From positions 1 to 64,000 of the forward strand of contig NZ_JAKSYM010000391.1 in NCBI RefSeq assembly GCF_022829545.1: a DNA stretch of 64,000 nt. Direction: 5' to 3'. The DNA comes from Methylobacterium sp. J-030 (GTDB lineage: Bacteria; Pseudomonadota; Alphaproteobacteria; Rhizobiales; Beijerinckiaceae). Below the pieces are notes generated by a model. The model ran no database searches. It was not told the origin of the DNA and saw only the letters and a list, made by a program, of their open reading frames with translations. Each line of letters opens with the position of its first letter. Positions within the stretch are counted from its first letter, which is position 1. A program made the position numbers and the translations under genes. This document shows positions 26,839-35,604 of the stretch, piece by piece.

Positions 26839-27975
26839 TTACTCCATCACCGGCGCGAGCTTCTTCACGCCCTGCACATCATCCCCCAGCCACGCCGCGT
26901 TCTTGGCCGTGCCGTCGAAGGTGGCGCTCGTCTTGAACAGCTCGTACTTGCCCTCCAGCGCGTAGGGCTTCGACCGCGACAGCAGCTCGGCCACCGCCGC
27001 CTTGTCCATCGGCGTGAAGGTCTTCACCGCCTCGAAGGCCTGGTCGAGGTCGCGCTGGTTCTGGATGCCGGTGATCACCACCGAGACCGGCAGGTTCAGC
27101 GAGAAGTGCAGGTACTCGATCGGCTTGATCGGCGCGTCCGCCTTCAGGATCACCCCGTCGCCGAACGTCTTCATGGCGAGCGGCGCGATGCCGTTCTGCA
27201 CCAGATACGGCAGGACGAGGTGGCTGAACGAGCGGAAATGCGCGTCCATCACGTTGACGGGCATCTGCACGGAATCGAAGTGGAAGCCGCGTTCGGCCGC
27301 CACCTCCAGCATCTGCAGGTGGATGCGCGGGTCCTTGTGGCCGGTGAAGCCGATGTAGCGCAGCTTGCCGGCCTTCTTGGCCTCCAGAAAGCCCTCCATG
27401 GCGCCGCCCTCGGCGAAGACCCGGTCCGGGTCGTCGTAGCGCAGGATCTCGTGGTGCTGGACGAGGTCGATCCGGTCGGTGCGCAGGCGCAGGAGCGACT
27501 GGTCGATCTGCTTGAGCGCCTCCGCCTTGGTCCGCCCGTCCATCTTGGACATCAGGAAGACCTTGTCGCGGTAGCCGCCCTGGGCCAGCGCCGCGCCCAT
27601 GCGCAGCTCGGAGCGCCCGTCGTTGTAGTCCCAGCAATTGTCCATGAAGGTGATGCCGCGGTCGATCCCGGCATGGATCAGCCGGGTCGCCTCGTCGTCG
27701 GTCACGGCGCCCTTGCCGAGGTGGAACCCGCCCATCCCGATCGCCGAGATCTTCTCGGAGGTCTTCCCGAAGGTCCGGTAGAGCATCTCGCCCCGGCGCT
27801 CGCCGGGGTCGGTGACGAAGGGCAGGTCGGCCGGATCCTGCGGGCGGGTGTTCGGCAAGGGGCCGGTGCTGGCGGGGGCGTTCACGGCCGCACCTGCGCT
27901 GCCGGCGCCTGCCAGAGTTGTCCCTGTAAGCCCTGCGCCCAGTACGGCGCCCTGTAGGAAGCTGCGGCGTTCCAT
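26839..27975 (-). CDS. Tat-exported aldo/keto reductase
   Basis: The 378-residue precursor begins with MERRSFLQGAVLGAGLTG, a twin-arginine signal, followed by an Ala/Gly-rich region to about residue 33. The aldo/keto reductase barrel spans 60-345 with the tetrad residues in FMDNCWDYNDG (Asp, Tyr), SKMDGR (Lys) and LVQHHEI (His). The family reduces carbonyl groups with NAD(P)H, which makes an exported member odd because NADPH is cytoplasmic. Similar Tat-tagged aldo/keto reductases occur in many proteobacteria. It is convergent with the molybdopterin subunit gene. Confidence 0.9.
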   Translation of the reverse strand: MERRSFLQGAVLGAGLTGTTLAGAGSAGAAVNAPASTGPLPNTRPQDPADLPFVTDPGERRGEMLYRTFGKTSEKISAIGMGGFHLGKGAVTDDEATRLIHAGIDRGITFMDNCWDYNDGRSELRMGAALAQGGYRDKVFLMSKMDGRTKAEALKQIDQSLLRLRTDRIDLVQHHEILRYDDPDRVFAEGGAMEGFLEAKKAGKLRYIGFTGHKDPRIHLQMLEVAAERGFHFDSVQMPVNVMDAHFRSFSHLVLPYLVQNGIAPLAMKTFGDGVILKADAPIKPIEYLHFSLNLPVSVVITGIQNQRDLDQAFEAVKTFTPMDKAAVAELLSRSKPYALEGKYELFKTSATFDGTAKNAAWLGDDVQGVKKLAPVME

Positions 27976-28030
27976 CGGCTGTCTCCGTTCGCGGATGTCC
28001 GGGTGCGGGGAGATAACAGGTCGTACCGGA

Positions 28031-28711
28031 TCATCGTTCGCGCTCCTCGGCGAGGCGTCCTGCCGCGTGGAGCAGGCGCAGGGCGGCGCAGGCGGCGCCG
28101 TAACCGTTGTCGATGTTGACCACCGTGATGCCGGGCGCGCAGCTCGCCAGCACCGCCTCGAGCGCCGCCCGGCCGCCCGCCGCGACGCCGTAGCCCACGG
28201 AGGTCGGCACCGCGATCACCGCCCCGGCCACGAGGCCGCCGACCACGCTCGGCAACGCCGCATCCATCCCGGCGGCCACGATCACCACCGGATGCGCCCG
28301 GATTTCTTCGAGGCGCGTGGTCAGCCGCCACAGGCCCGCGACGCCGACGTCGGCGAAGAGCGACGCGGCCCGGCCGGCATAGGCCAGCACCCGCAAGGCC
28401 TCGCGGGCGACCGGCACGTCCGAGGTGCCGGCCGCCACCACGGCGACACGGGCCGGCCCCTTGACCTCCGGCGGCGTGCCGAACACGGCCGTGCGCGAGA
28501 CCGGGCAATAGTCCAGCCGCAAAGCTGCGTTGAGCCGGTCGCGTTTCTCCGGATCGAGGCGGGTGAGGAGCAGCGAGGCGCCGCGGGCGCGTGCAGCCCC
28601 CAGGATCGCGTCGATCTGCTCCGGGCTCTTGCCGGCGCAGAAGATCGCCTCCTCCAAGCCGATCCGCTCGGCCCGGGCGAAATCGAGGGTGAATTCTTCC
28701 GTCACGCTCAC
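28031..28711 (-). CDS. larB: Nickel-pincer cofactor biosynthesis protein LarB
   Basis: The 226-residue protein is full-length LarB, a PurE-like enzyme that carboxylates and hydrolyses nicotinic acid adenine dinucleotide to start synthesis of the nickel-pincer nucleotide. Visible motifs are AAGTSDVPVAREA (near 92), ADVGVAGLWRL (near 120), VVIVAAGMDAALPSVVGGL (near 142) and VPTSVGYG. Its ATG overlaps the larE stop by four bases, so it is the last gene of a larC-larE-larB operon. Confidence 0.95.
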   Translation of the reverse strand: MSVTEEFTLDFARAERIGLEEAIFCAGKSPEQIDAILGAARARGASLLLTRLDPEKRDRLNAALRLDYCPVSRTAVFGTPPEVKGPARVAVVAAGTSDVPVAREALRVLAYAGRAASLFADVGVAGLWRLTTRLEEIRAHPVVIVAAGMDAALPSVVGGLVAGAVIAVPTSVGYGVAAGGRAALEAVLASCAPGITVVNIDNGYGAACAALRLLHAAGRLAEERER

Positions 28712-29529
28712 GCCCGGGTCTCCCGCGGCTCGACCAGGAAGGCGCTGCCGGCCCGGTAGGGGGCGAAGCGGACCGGGCCGGCGAGGCCCGGCGGTGCGAT
28801 GTCCCGGATGCCCGCCCCGAGCGTTTCACGATCCGCGGCGTCGAGGGCGGCGAGGCTCCCGGGATCCAGCTCCACCACCACCCCCTCGGCCCGCACCCGG
28901 CAGCGGACCGCGCGCTGGGCGCCCGCACCCGCATCCAGCGCCCCGCCGACCAGCCGCTCGACCGCGTGGATGAAGCCCAGAATCTCCGGCTCGATCGCGA
29001 TGCCGGTCTCGACCCGGCTCGACAGGCAGGGCGCCGCCGGCAGCTCCGCCACCGCGCCGAGGCCGAGGGCGCGGGCGAGCGCCCGGACGGCGGCCTTGTC
29101 GAACCCGGCCTCCACGTAGGGGTGGCGCACGCCGTGCTCCCGGGCGGCGTCGAGGCCGGGGCGGTACTCGCCGAGGTCGTCGCGGTTGGCCCCCGACAGG
29201 ATCTGCCGGTCGGTGACCCGCCGGACCGCGCCGTAGAGATTGGTCTTGCAGAAGAAGCAGCGGTTGACCGGGTTCGCCCGGTAGGCGGGATCGGCGAACT
29301 CGCCGGCCTCGATCACCCGTAAGGACCAGCCCTCGCGGGCGGCCTCGGCGCGCACGCGCGCGGTCGCCTCCCCGGGCACGGCCGGCGAGACCGCGTGGAC
29401 CACCAGGGTCGCCCCCGGCGCCAGCCGGTGGGCGAGGGTGGCGAGGGTCAGGCTGTCGACCCCGCCGCTCGCCGCCACCGCCACGGGGCCGAGCCCGGCG
29501 AGGACGGATTCGAGATGCTGGCGCGTCAC
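28708..29529 (-). CDS. larE: ATP-dependent sulfur transferase LarE (three-cysteine type)
   Basis: LarE adds sulfur to the pyridinium ring in nickel-pincer synthesis. The 273-residue protein has the PP-loop SGGVDS (21-26), then NRCFFCKTNLY with Cys91 and Cys94, ILSGANRDDLGEYRPG and APCLSSRVETG with Cys168. In the Lactobacillus enzyme only the last of these (Cys176 there) is present and gives up its sulfur. Enzymes with all three cysteines, such as that of Thermotoga, bind a [4Fe-4S] cluster. This LarE is therefore probably the cluster type. It overlaps larC and larB by four bases each. Confidence 0.95.
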   Translation of the reverse strand: MTRQHLESVLAGLGPVAVAASGGVDSLTLATLAHRLAPGATLVVHAVSPAVPGEATARVRAEAAREGWSLRVIEAGEFADPAYRANPVNRCFFCKTNLYGAVRRVTDRQILSGANRDDLGEYRPGLDAAREHGVRHPYVEAGFDKAAVRALARALGLGAVAELPAAPCLSSRVETGIAIEPEILGFIHAVERLVGGALDAGAGAQRAVRCRVRAEGVVVELDPGSLAALDAADRETLGAGIRDIAPPGLAGPVRFAPYRAGSAFLVEPRETRA

Positions 29530-30809
29530 CGCTCCTCCTGCTCCTGTTCCAGCGCGAGCCGCTCGGCCTCGCGGCGCAGGGTCGCCCGCGTCGCGTGGCC
29601 CGCATGGTCCCGGGCATCGTCGGCCTCGGCCTTGGCGGTGCGCCCGCCCGGGCGGTCGACGACCTTGACCCGGACGCTCTGGCCGGCCTGCTCCACGGTG
29701 CGGGCCACGCGGTCCAGCACCGCGCCCTCCACAAGGTGGTAACGCAGGCCGATCGTGGTGGTCTCCCGGAAGCAGGAGGCGATCGCCGCCTCCAGGCTCT
29801 CGGGCCGCACCAGAACCTGGATATGGGCCATCATCCGGCCCTTCTTGCCGAGGACCGCGGCCTGCACGACGTCGAGGATCCCGGGCTCGGCGCGCAAGCG
29901 GTCGAGGCCCAGGGCGAGATCCTCGCCGGACTGGTCGTCGACCTCGAAGGCGATCACCGCGAGGTCCCGCCGGCCCGTTGCGGCGGGTCCGTCCTCCAGC
30001 ACGAGGGCGCGCAGGCAGTTGCTCAGGCCCGGCAGCACCGTCGTGCCGAAGCCGATGCCGGTGCGCCCGAGGATGCCGCGCGGTCGGCCCCGCCCGGGAT
30101 CGGCGCCGCAGAGATGGCGCAGGATCGCCGCCCCGGTGGGGGTGACGCGCTCGCCGGGAACCCCGTCGTCGAGGGTCGAGAAGCCGTCGAGCAGCAGCGT
30201 CGTGGCGGGGGCCGGGACGGGGAGGGGGCCGTGCTGGGTCCGCACCCGGCCGGAGCCGAGCGGCAGGGCCGAGACGCTCCAGCTCCGCGCCTCCAGGGCG
30301 GCGATCAGGTGGGCGGCCGCCACGATGTCGGCGATCGAGTCGATGGCCCCGACCTCGTGGAACGCCACCGCCTCGACCGGGATGCCGTGGACCCGGGCCT
30401 CCGCCGCGGCGAGGTGCGCGAAGATGCCGAGCGCGTGCGCCCGGACCGCGGGCGCGAGGTCCGCTTCCGTCAGCGCGGCCCGGATCTCCGACCAGGGGCG
30501 GTGGCCGGGGCCGGGGCCGTGGGTCCGGTCGTGATCGTGGTGCGCGTGATGGTCATCAGGGTGGTCGTGGTGATGATGACCGTGCCGATGACCCGGCCGG
30601 TGATCGGGCTCGACCTCGGGTCCGGATACGGAAAAGCGCGCCCCGCGTAGAATGCCGTCGTTGTGCGGATGCAGCACGCAGGCGATGCGGGCATCGACCG
30701 CCCGGAGGCTCGCGCCCACGCCCTCCCGGTGCTCGGGGAAGGCATCGAGCAGCGCGGCCGCGAACATGTCGCCGGCCACGCCGCCGAGGGCATCGAGGTG
30801 AATGTGCAT
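29526..30809 (-). CDS. larC: Nickel insertion protein LarC (full-length, His-rich)
   Basis: LarC inserts nickel into the pincer nucleotide using CTP. The 427-residue protein spans both halves that are split in Lactobacillus: N-terminal HLDALGGVAGDMFAAALLDA, FHEVGAIDSIADIV, TPTGAAIL, GIGFGTTVLPG, and the C-terminal nickel/nucleotide domain (GKKGRMMAHIQVL, ETTTIGLRY). Residues about 68-106 contain around 15 His in a stretch such as GHRHGHHHHDHPDDHHAHH, a likely nickel store. It is the first gene of the operon and stands about 120 bases from the Crp/Fnr gene upstream. Confidence 0.95.
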   Translation of the reverse strand: MHIHLDALGGVAGDMFAAALLDAFPEHREGVGASLRAVDARIACVLHPHNDGILRGARFSVSGPEVEPDHRPGHRHGHHHHDHPDDHHAHHDHDRTHGPGPGHRPWSEIRAALTEADLAPAVRAHALGIFAHLAAAEARVHGIPVEAVAFHEVGAIDSIADIVAAAHLIAALEARSWSVSALPLGSGRVRTQHGPLPVPAPATTLLLDGFSTLDDGVPGERVTPTGAAILRHLCGADPGRGRPRGILGRTGIGFGTTVLPGLSNCLRALVLEDGPAATGRRDLAVIAFEVDDQSGEDLALGLDRLRAEPGILDVVQAAVLGKKGRMMAHIQVLVRPESLEAAIASCFRETTTIGLRYHLVEGAVLDRVARTVEQAGQSVRVKVVDRPGGRTAKAEADDARDHAGHATRATLRREAERLALEQEQEER

Positions 30810-30931
30810 CGTCTGCCGGTCGGCCTGCCGTGAATCACGAGGTCCCGCTCAGATCGGCCGCATCGGCCCCAAGGCAAGGTTCGCCGGGGGACTCGGGAAC
30901 GACCGGTGCCGCGGCGTATCGCCCGCCCGAT

Positions 30932-31642
30932 CTACGGCGGCTGCAGGTAGGCCGGGTCGAACAGGCCCCGCTCCCGCAGGCCGTCGAGGTCGCGGATCGT
31001 CAGCCGCCGGTTGCGCAGGACGACGAGGCCGCCGGTGCGCAGCTCCTTGAGGGTGCGGTTGATGTGCACGCTCGTCTGGCCGAGGGCGTCGGCGAGGTCG
31101 GGCTGCGTCACCGGCATCGGCAGCGTGGTCCCGTCCGCCAGGCCCGCCCAGGTGAGCCGCAGGTGCAGCTCGCAGAACAGGTGCGCCAGCCGCTCGATCG
31201 CCGAGCGGCGCCCGACGCTGGCGATCCACTCCCGGTGGATCGCCGTGGTGGCGAGCACCTCCCGCCACAGGCCCTCCTCGATGGCGGGCCGGCCGCGGAC
31301 CGCCTCGCCGATCTGCTCGGGGGTGATCCGCGCCACCGTGACGGGGGTCAGCGCCCCGACGGCGTGGTCCATCCGCGCCCGGCGGAACGCGAACGGATCG
31401 CACAAATCGCCCGGCAGCAGTAGGGCGACGATCGCCCGCCGTCCGTCCGGGAACGGCTTGTAGCGGCAGGCCCAGCCGTCGAGGATCAGGTGCGTGTGGT
31501 ACGGCGCGGTGTGCGGCCCCTCGATGTCCTGGCGGCCGGCGACGTGGCGGACATGCTGGCGCGCGAGGCCGTCGAGGGCCGCACGGTCCTCGGGCGCGAG
31601 GCGGACATGCCGCTCGATCTTCCGGACGAACGGAGTCTCCAC
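30932..31642 (-). CDS. Crp/Fnr-family transcriptional regulator
   Basis: The 236-residue protein has an N-terminal cyclic-nucleotide-type sensor domain (residues 20-130; HLILDGWACRYKPFPDGRRA and LLLPGDLCDPFAF) and a C-terminal winged helix with the recognition segment DLADALGQTSVHINRTL. No Fnr-type N-terminal cysteine cluster is seen, so the ligand is unknown. It belongs to the many such paralogues typical of Methylobacterium. It lies on the same strand upstream of the lar operon and could control it. Confidence 0.9.
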   Translation of the reverse strand: METPFVRKIERHVRLAPEDRAALDGLARQHVRHVAGRQDIEGPHTAPYHTHLILDGWACRYKPFPDGRRAIVALLLPGDLCDPFAFRRARMDHAVGALTPVTVARITPEQIGEAVRGRPAIEEGLWREVLATTAIHREWIASVGRRSAIERLAHLFCELHLRLTWAGLADGTTLPMPVTQPDLADALGQTSVHINRTLKELRTGGLVVLRNRRLTIRDLDGLRERGLFDPAYLQPP

Positions 31643-32048
31643 GCCCGCCTCCGGTCAGGTCGCGGCGGGGCCTGCGGGGCGGACTTGCACCGGCCTCATG
31701 TCGCCGGTCCGGCGACCATCCGGGGCATTGCGGCCGGGCCGGGCCGGGACGGCCGGCGCAGGTGCGTGTCCGGGTCGAAGCACGCGACGGTGTCGTCCAC
31801 GGTATCGATCAAGGTGTCAGGCACAGAGCTTTCGATCGGCAGAAGGCAGACGGTTCATCGGACGACGGAACCCGGATGTTCTTGGTCTGCTTGTGCCTGG
31901 CCCGGGAAAACGCGCGCCAACCTGTGTTAGTTTGCCGAACGGGGGGGTGCACGCCGGGCTCGACACGCCGCGAATCCGCTCCCGGATCCGCCCTCGCTTG
32001 CGACCGCCGGGGCTGCGCTGACGCATCGCCCGCGCCGCGCGGGCCGCG
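31643..32048. other. Intergenic region, nothing recognised
   Basis: About 400 bases between the Crp/Fnr gene and the YihY gene. No gene is supported. The sequence from 31643 on should include the Crp/Fnr promoter. Confidence 0.4.
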
Positions 32049-33269
32049 CTATTCCGCAGCGGCCCCCACCGTATCGGCCATGCGCGCCCGGCGGGTGCCG
32101 AGCGGCTGCGGCGCGCCGACCGTGGTATCCTCGGCGGTCTGGTGCTCCATCTCGGCGTTGAGCTGGGCGCCGGCCAGCACGATCATGGTCGAGAGCCAGA
32201 TCCAGGTCATGAAGCCGATGGCCGCGCCGAGGGAGCCGTAGGTCTTGTTGTAGCTGCCGAAATGGGCGACGTACCAGGAGAACAGCAGCGAGGCTGCGAG
32301 CCACAGCACGGCCGCGAGCGCGCCCCCCGGCGTGACCCAGCGCCAGCGCGGCGCGTCCCGGCTGGGGCCGTAGCGGTAGAGCATGGCGAGGCCGAGCAGC
32401 ACCACGAGGAGCAGCACCGGCCAGCGCAGCAGGGCGAGCCACCACGCATCCGCGCCGAGTCCGACATATGCGAGCGCCACCGGCAGCACCACGACCGCGG
32501 CCAGCGCCAGGATGAGGAACAGCAGCGCCCCCGCGGTGAAGCCGAGCGAGGCGAGGTTGAGGACGAGAACGTTGCGGCGCTCGCGCTCGTTGTAGACGAG
32601 GTTGAGCGCGTCGAAGACGTGCTTCACGCCGCCGTTGGCGCTCCAGACCGACAGGGCGATGCCGAGGAACAGGCTGAACCCGAGGGTGGTGTGGCCCTGC
32701 TCGTTCAGGCGCTTGACCTGATCGCCGATGATCTCCAGCGCCCCCTGGGGCAGGATGCCCTGGAGGCTGGCGAGCTGCGCGTTGATGGTCGAGGCGTCGG
32801 CCACGAGGCCGTAGCACGAGACCAGGGCCGCCACCGCGGGGAAGATCGCCAGCAGGGTGAAGAAGGTGACGCCGGCCGCGATCAGCGACAGGCGGTTCTC
32901 GCCGATGTCGTGGTAGGTGCGCAGCGCGATGTCCTTCCAGCCCTTGGCGGGGATCTCGGCGGGCGTCGCGGCGCCGCGCCCGCGATCGGCCTCGCTGCGG
33001 GCGACCGCATGCGCCGCGTGCCCTGTATGCGAGGGGGAGGGGCGGCGCGCCCCATCCTGGCTGCCATCCCGGGCGCCATCGGCTTGCCAAGCCGTTCGGC
33101 CGGCCGTTTGCCCGCCAGCCTGGCCGGAGGATGGCTCGGCCGGCCGCCCCGCCCGGCGCGGGAAGGCGACCAGCCCGATCAGCGCGGTGGCGAGCGCCAG
33201 CGTCCAGACCGTGGATGCGGGGCTGGGCGGACCGGCGGCTTCGGGGCGGGCGGGTTCGGGGGCTGGCAT
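32049..33269 (-). CDS. YihY/BrkB-family inner-membrane protein
   Basis: The 406-residue protein has a Pro/Ala/Gly-rich N-terminus with one hydrophobic helix (VWTLALATALIGLVAF), a polar linker to about residue 110, then the YihY core with six membrane segments. Visible motifs are GENRLSLIAAGVTFFTLLAI, ILPQGALEIIGDQV, WSANGGVKHVFDALNLVYNE, GSYNKTYGSLGAAIGFMTWI and AQLNAEMEHQ. The family is widespread and its role is uncertain. It is divergent from an SDR gene with only 180 bases between them. Starts further upstream (33383, 33422) are in frame. Confidence 0.88.
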   Translation of the reverse strand: MPAPEPARPEAAGPPSPASTVWTLALATALIGLVAFPRRAGRPAEPSSGQAGGQTAGRTAWQADGARDGSQDGARRPSPSHTGHAAHAVARSEADRGRGAATPAEIPAKGWKDIALRTYHDIGENRLSLIAAGVTFFTLLAIFPAVAALVSCYGLVADASTINAQLASLQGILPQGALEIIGDQVKRLNEQGHTTLGFSLFLGIALSVWSANGGVKHVFDALNLVYNERERRNVLVLNLASLGFTAGALLFLILALAAVVVLPVALAYVGLGADAWWLALLRWPVLLLVVLLGLAMLYRYGPSRDAPRWRWVTPGGALAAVLWLAASLLFSWYVAHFGSYNKTYGSLGAAIGFMTWIWLSTMIVLAGAQLNAEMEHQTAEDTTVGAPQPLGTRRARMADTVGAAAE

Positions 33270-33450
33270 CGGCGGATCCCGGGCAGGTTCAGGGGGCGGC
33301 GTGCGGGGCGGGGACCCCGAGGCGCCGGACGATGCGTTCGAAGGGCGGCAGCCGAATAGCCGCAGCCGCGAAGGGGAACGCCGCATCGCACGCAACGGTT
33401 CGCCCTCCAGTTGCAACACCATCGATCGCGTCCTCACGTGGAGAGCCGGC

Positions 33451-34434
33451 ATGGCGCGTCTGAACGGCCGCACCGTCGTCATCACCGGGGCGTCGAGCGG
33501 CATCGGCCGGGCCGCGGCCGAGGCCTTCGCGGCCCGGGGCGCCCGGGTGGTGCTGGCTGCCCGCCGGGCCGACGTGCTAGACCGTCTCGCCCGGGACCTG
33601 CGCGCGGCCGGCGCCGAGGCTCTGGCGGTGCCCACCGACGTCACCGATCCGGAGGCCGTCGCGGCGCTGGCCCGGGCGGCCCTGCGCCGCTTCGGCGGCA
33701 TCGACGTCTGGATCAACAACGCGGGGGTCGGCGTGTTCGGGCCCCTGCTCGACGCGCCCCTCGACCTGCACCGGCAGACCATCGCGGTGAACCTGCTGGG
33801 CGCCCTGCACGGGGCCTACGCGGTGCTGCCGCATTTCCTCGACCGCGGCCGGGGCACGCTGATCAACACGGTCTCCATGGGTGGCTGGGCGCCGACGCCG
33901 TTCGCGGCCGCCTATACGGCGAGCAAGTTCGGCCTGCGCGGCTTCTCGGCGAGCCTGCGCCAGGAACTCGCCCGGCACCGGCACATCCACGTCTGCGGCG
34001 TCTTCCCGGCCATCGTCGACACGCCGGGCCTGGAGCACGGCGCCAACGTCACGGCCAAGCGGCTCAATCCCGGGCACCTGTTCTACGCCCCCGAGGCGGT
34101 GGCCGAGACCTTCATCCGCCTCGTACGCCACCCCCGCGACGAGGTCGCGGTCGGTTGGCCCGCCCGCCTCGCGCAGGTCGGCTACGCGCTCGCCCCGTAC
34201 CCGACCGAGCACCTGATGGGCCTCGGCTTCCGCCTCGCCCTCGACCGGGCCGATCCGGGTCCGCGCACGCACGGCGCCCTGCGCGAGCCCGTGCCGCAGG
34301 GGACCTCCGCGGACGGGGGCCTGCGCGCCGCCAAGGGTGTGCCCTCCGCGGGGACGCTGAGCGTCGGCCTCGCCGCCGCGGCGGCCTGCGCGGCCCTGCT
34401 GGTGGGGGTCGCGGCGGTCCGGCGGCGGGACTGA
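33451..34434 (+). CDS. Short-chain dehydrogenase with C-terminal membrane anchor
   Basis: The 327-residue protein is an SDR of the DltE/membrane-associated type: TGASSGIGRA (12-21), VVLAARR (Arg suggests NADP(H)), NNAGVGVFGP, Ser in NTVSMGGW, YTASKFGLRGF as YxxxK, and GVFPAIVDTPG. The last 25 residues form a hydrophobic helix (SVGLAAAAACAALLVGVAAV) followed by RRRD, so the enzyme is probably tail-anchored in the inner membrane. The substrate is unknown. Confidence 0.88.
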   Translation: MARLNGRTVVITGASSGIGRAAAEAFAARGARVVLAARRADVLDRLARDLRAAGAEALAVPTDVTDPEAVAALARAALRRFGGIDVWINNAGVGVFGPLLDAPLDLHRQTIAVNLLGALHGAYAVLPHFLDRGRGTLINTVSMGGWAPTPFAAAYTASKFGLRGFSASLRQELARHRHIHVCGVFPAIVDTPGLEHGANVTAKRLNPGHLFYAPEAVAETFIRLVRHPRDEVAVGWPARLAQVGYALAPYPTEHLMGLGFRLALDRADPGPRTHGALREPVPQGTSADGGLRAAKGVPSAGTLSVGLAAAAACAALLVGVAAVRRRD

Positions 34435-34586
34435 CGCCCGGGGGCCCCGCGGAGGGCCAAGCCGCCTCCCCCGCGGCCGATTGCCGTTCGGGAGAACCGC
34501 TAACCCATGTTGCGGCATGGGCAGCCCCGGCGCGCCACAACCGGTCCACGGGTCCGACCGGCCCGCCCGCCGACGACCGGACCTGA

Positions 34587-35372
34587 ATGCCCGACACCGA
34601 AGGCTCATTCCTCCTCGAACCTGTCGCGGATCCCCGTGGGAATCCCGTCGAAGAGGTCGCGGACGAGTCCGTCGACAAGACCCGGCAGGGCCTGCCGGAG
34701 GCCGTGCGCGCCCATCTGGGGACGCTGCTCGGCCACGCCTACGACCGGATCGGCCCGGCGCCGGCGGCCGCCTCGGACCGCTTCGCCGGGCTCCTGGCCC
34801 GGCTCGAGGCCGCCCTCGCGCAGGCCGCGGGCGCGCGGGAGGCGACGTTCCGCGCCGGGCTGCTGGAGGTGGTGCCGGCGCTGCATCGCTTCGCCGTCTC
34901 GCTGACCCGCGACCCGGCGGCGGCCGACGACCTCGTGCAGGACACGCTGCTGCGCGGCTGGCGCGGCCGGGGCAGCTTCACCCCCGGCACCAACCTGGAG
35001 GCGTGGCTGTTCACGATCCTGCGCAACGTCTTCTACAGCCAGCACCGCAAGCAGGGCCGGGAGGTGGCCGATTCCGACGGCAACCATGCCGAGCGGCTGA
35101 CCAGCATCCCCGAGCAGGGCGGGCACCTCGACCTGCAGGACGTGCGCGCCGCGCTCGAACGGCTCGCGCCGATGATGCGGGAGGCCCTCGTCCTCGTGGC
35201 GATCGAGAACCTGAGCTACGAGGAAGCCGCGGCCGTGATGAACTGCCGGATCGGCACCGTGAAGAGCCGGGTCTGGCGCGCCCGAGAGCAGCTCGCCCGG
35301 ATGCTGGGCTACAGCGGGGACGAGATCGGCAACGATGGCGTGATGCTGTCGGTGACCGGCACCACGGCCTGA
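34587..35372 (+). CDS. EcfG-type sigma factor with N-terminal NepR-like segment
   Basis: The 261-residue protein has sigma region 2 at about 95-155 (ADDLVQDTLLRGWRGRGSFT, NLEAWLFTILRNVFYSQHRK) and region 4 at 185-240 (SYEEAAAVMNCRIGTVKSRV), both of the EcfG class that runs the alphaproteobacterial general stress response. Residues 36-76 read like a NepR anti-sigma core: LGTLLGHAYDRI fits xGxxLxxxYDx[VI], and SDRFAGLLARLEAAL fits the second NepR helix. Ordinary EcfG proteins lack this part. I infer a sigma factor carrying its own inhibitor or a PhyR docking site. A separate nepR gene faces it 230 bases downstream. The start ATG gives MPDTEG. Confidence 0.9.
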   Translation: MPDTEGSFLLEPVADPRGNPVEEVADESVDKTRQGLPEAVRAHLGTLLGHAYDRIGPAPAAASDRFAGLLARLEAALAQAAGAREATFRAGLLEVVPALHRFAVSLTRDPAAADDLVQDTLLRGWRGRGSFTPGTNLEAWLFTILRNVFYSQHRKQGREVADSDGNHAERLTSIPEQGGHLDLQDVRAALERLAPMMREALVLVAIENLSYEEAAAVMNCRIGTVKSRVWRAREQLARMLGYSGDEIGNDGVMLSVTGTTA

Positions 35373-35523
35373 CCGGCCATCGGGCCGCAGGGTTTTCAAC
35401 GGCCAATAGGCAAATTCTTCGCTGATCCGGCTGTATTCAGCAGCGAATTTGACTTAGGTGAAAGCGCTCGGGTGCAGATCTGGGCGACATGAAGCGGGTT
35501 GGGTCGATCCGTCGGCTCGGCTC

Positions 35524-35567
35524 GGCTCCCGTCGGTGCGACATCCCCCCGATCCGCCGACGGGAGCC
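35524..35567. terminator. Inverted repeat between convergent ecfG-type gene and nepR
   Basis: The 12-bp arms GGCTCCCGTCGG/CCGACGGGAGCC flank a 20-base loop, placed between the two convergent stops. A second imperfect inverted repeat (CAAATTC ... GAATTTG, 35411-35451) lies just after the sigma gene. Either could end transcription. Confidence 0.55.
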
Positions 35568-35604
35568 CCTTCGAATCCCGGAGCCGGATCGTCCGGCCGG
35601 GCCC

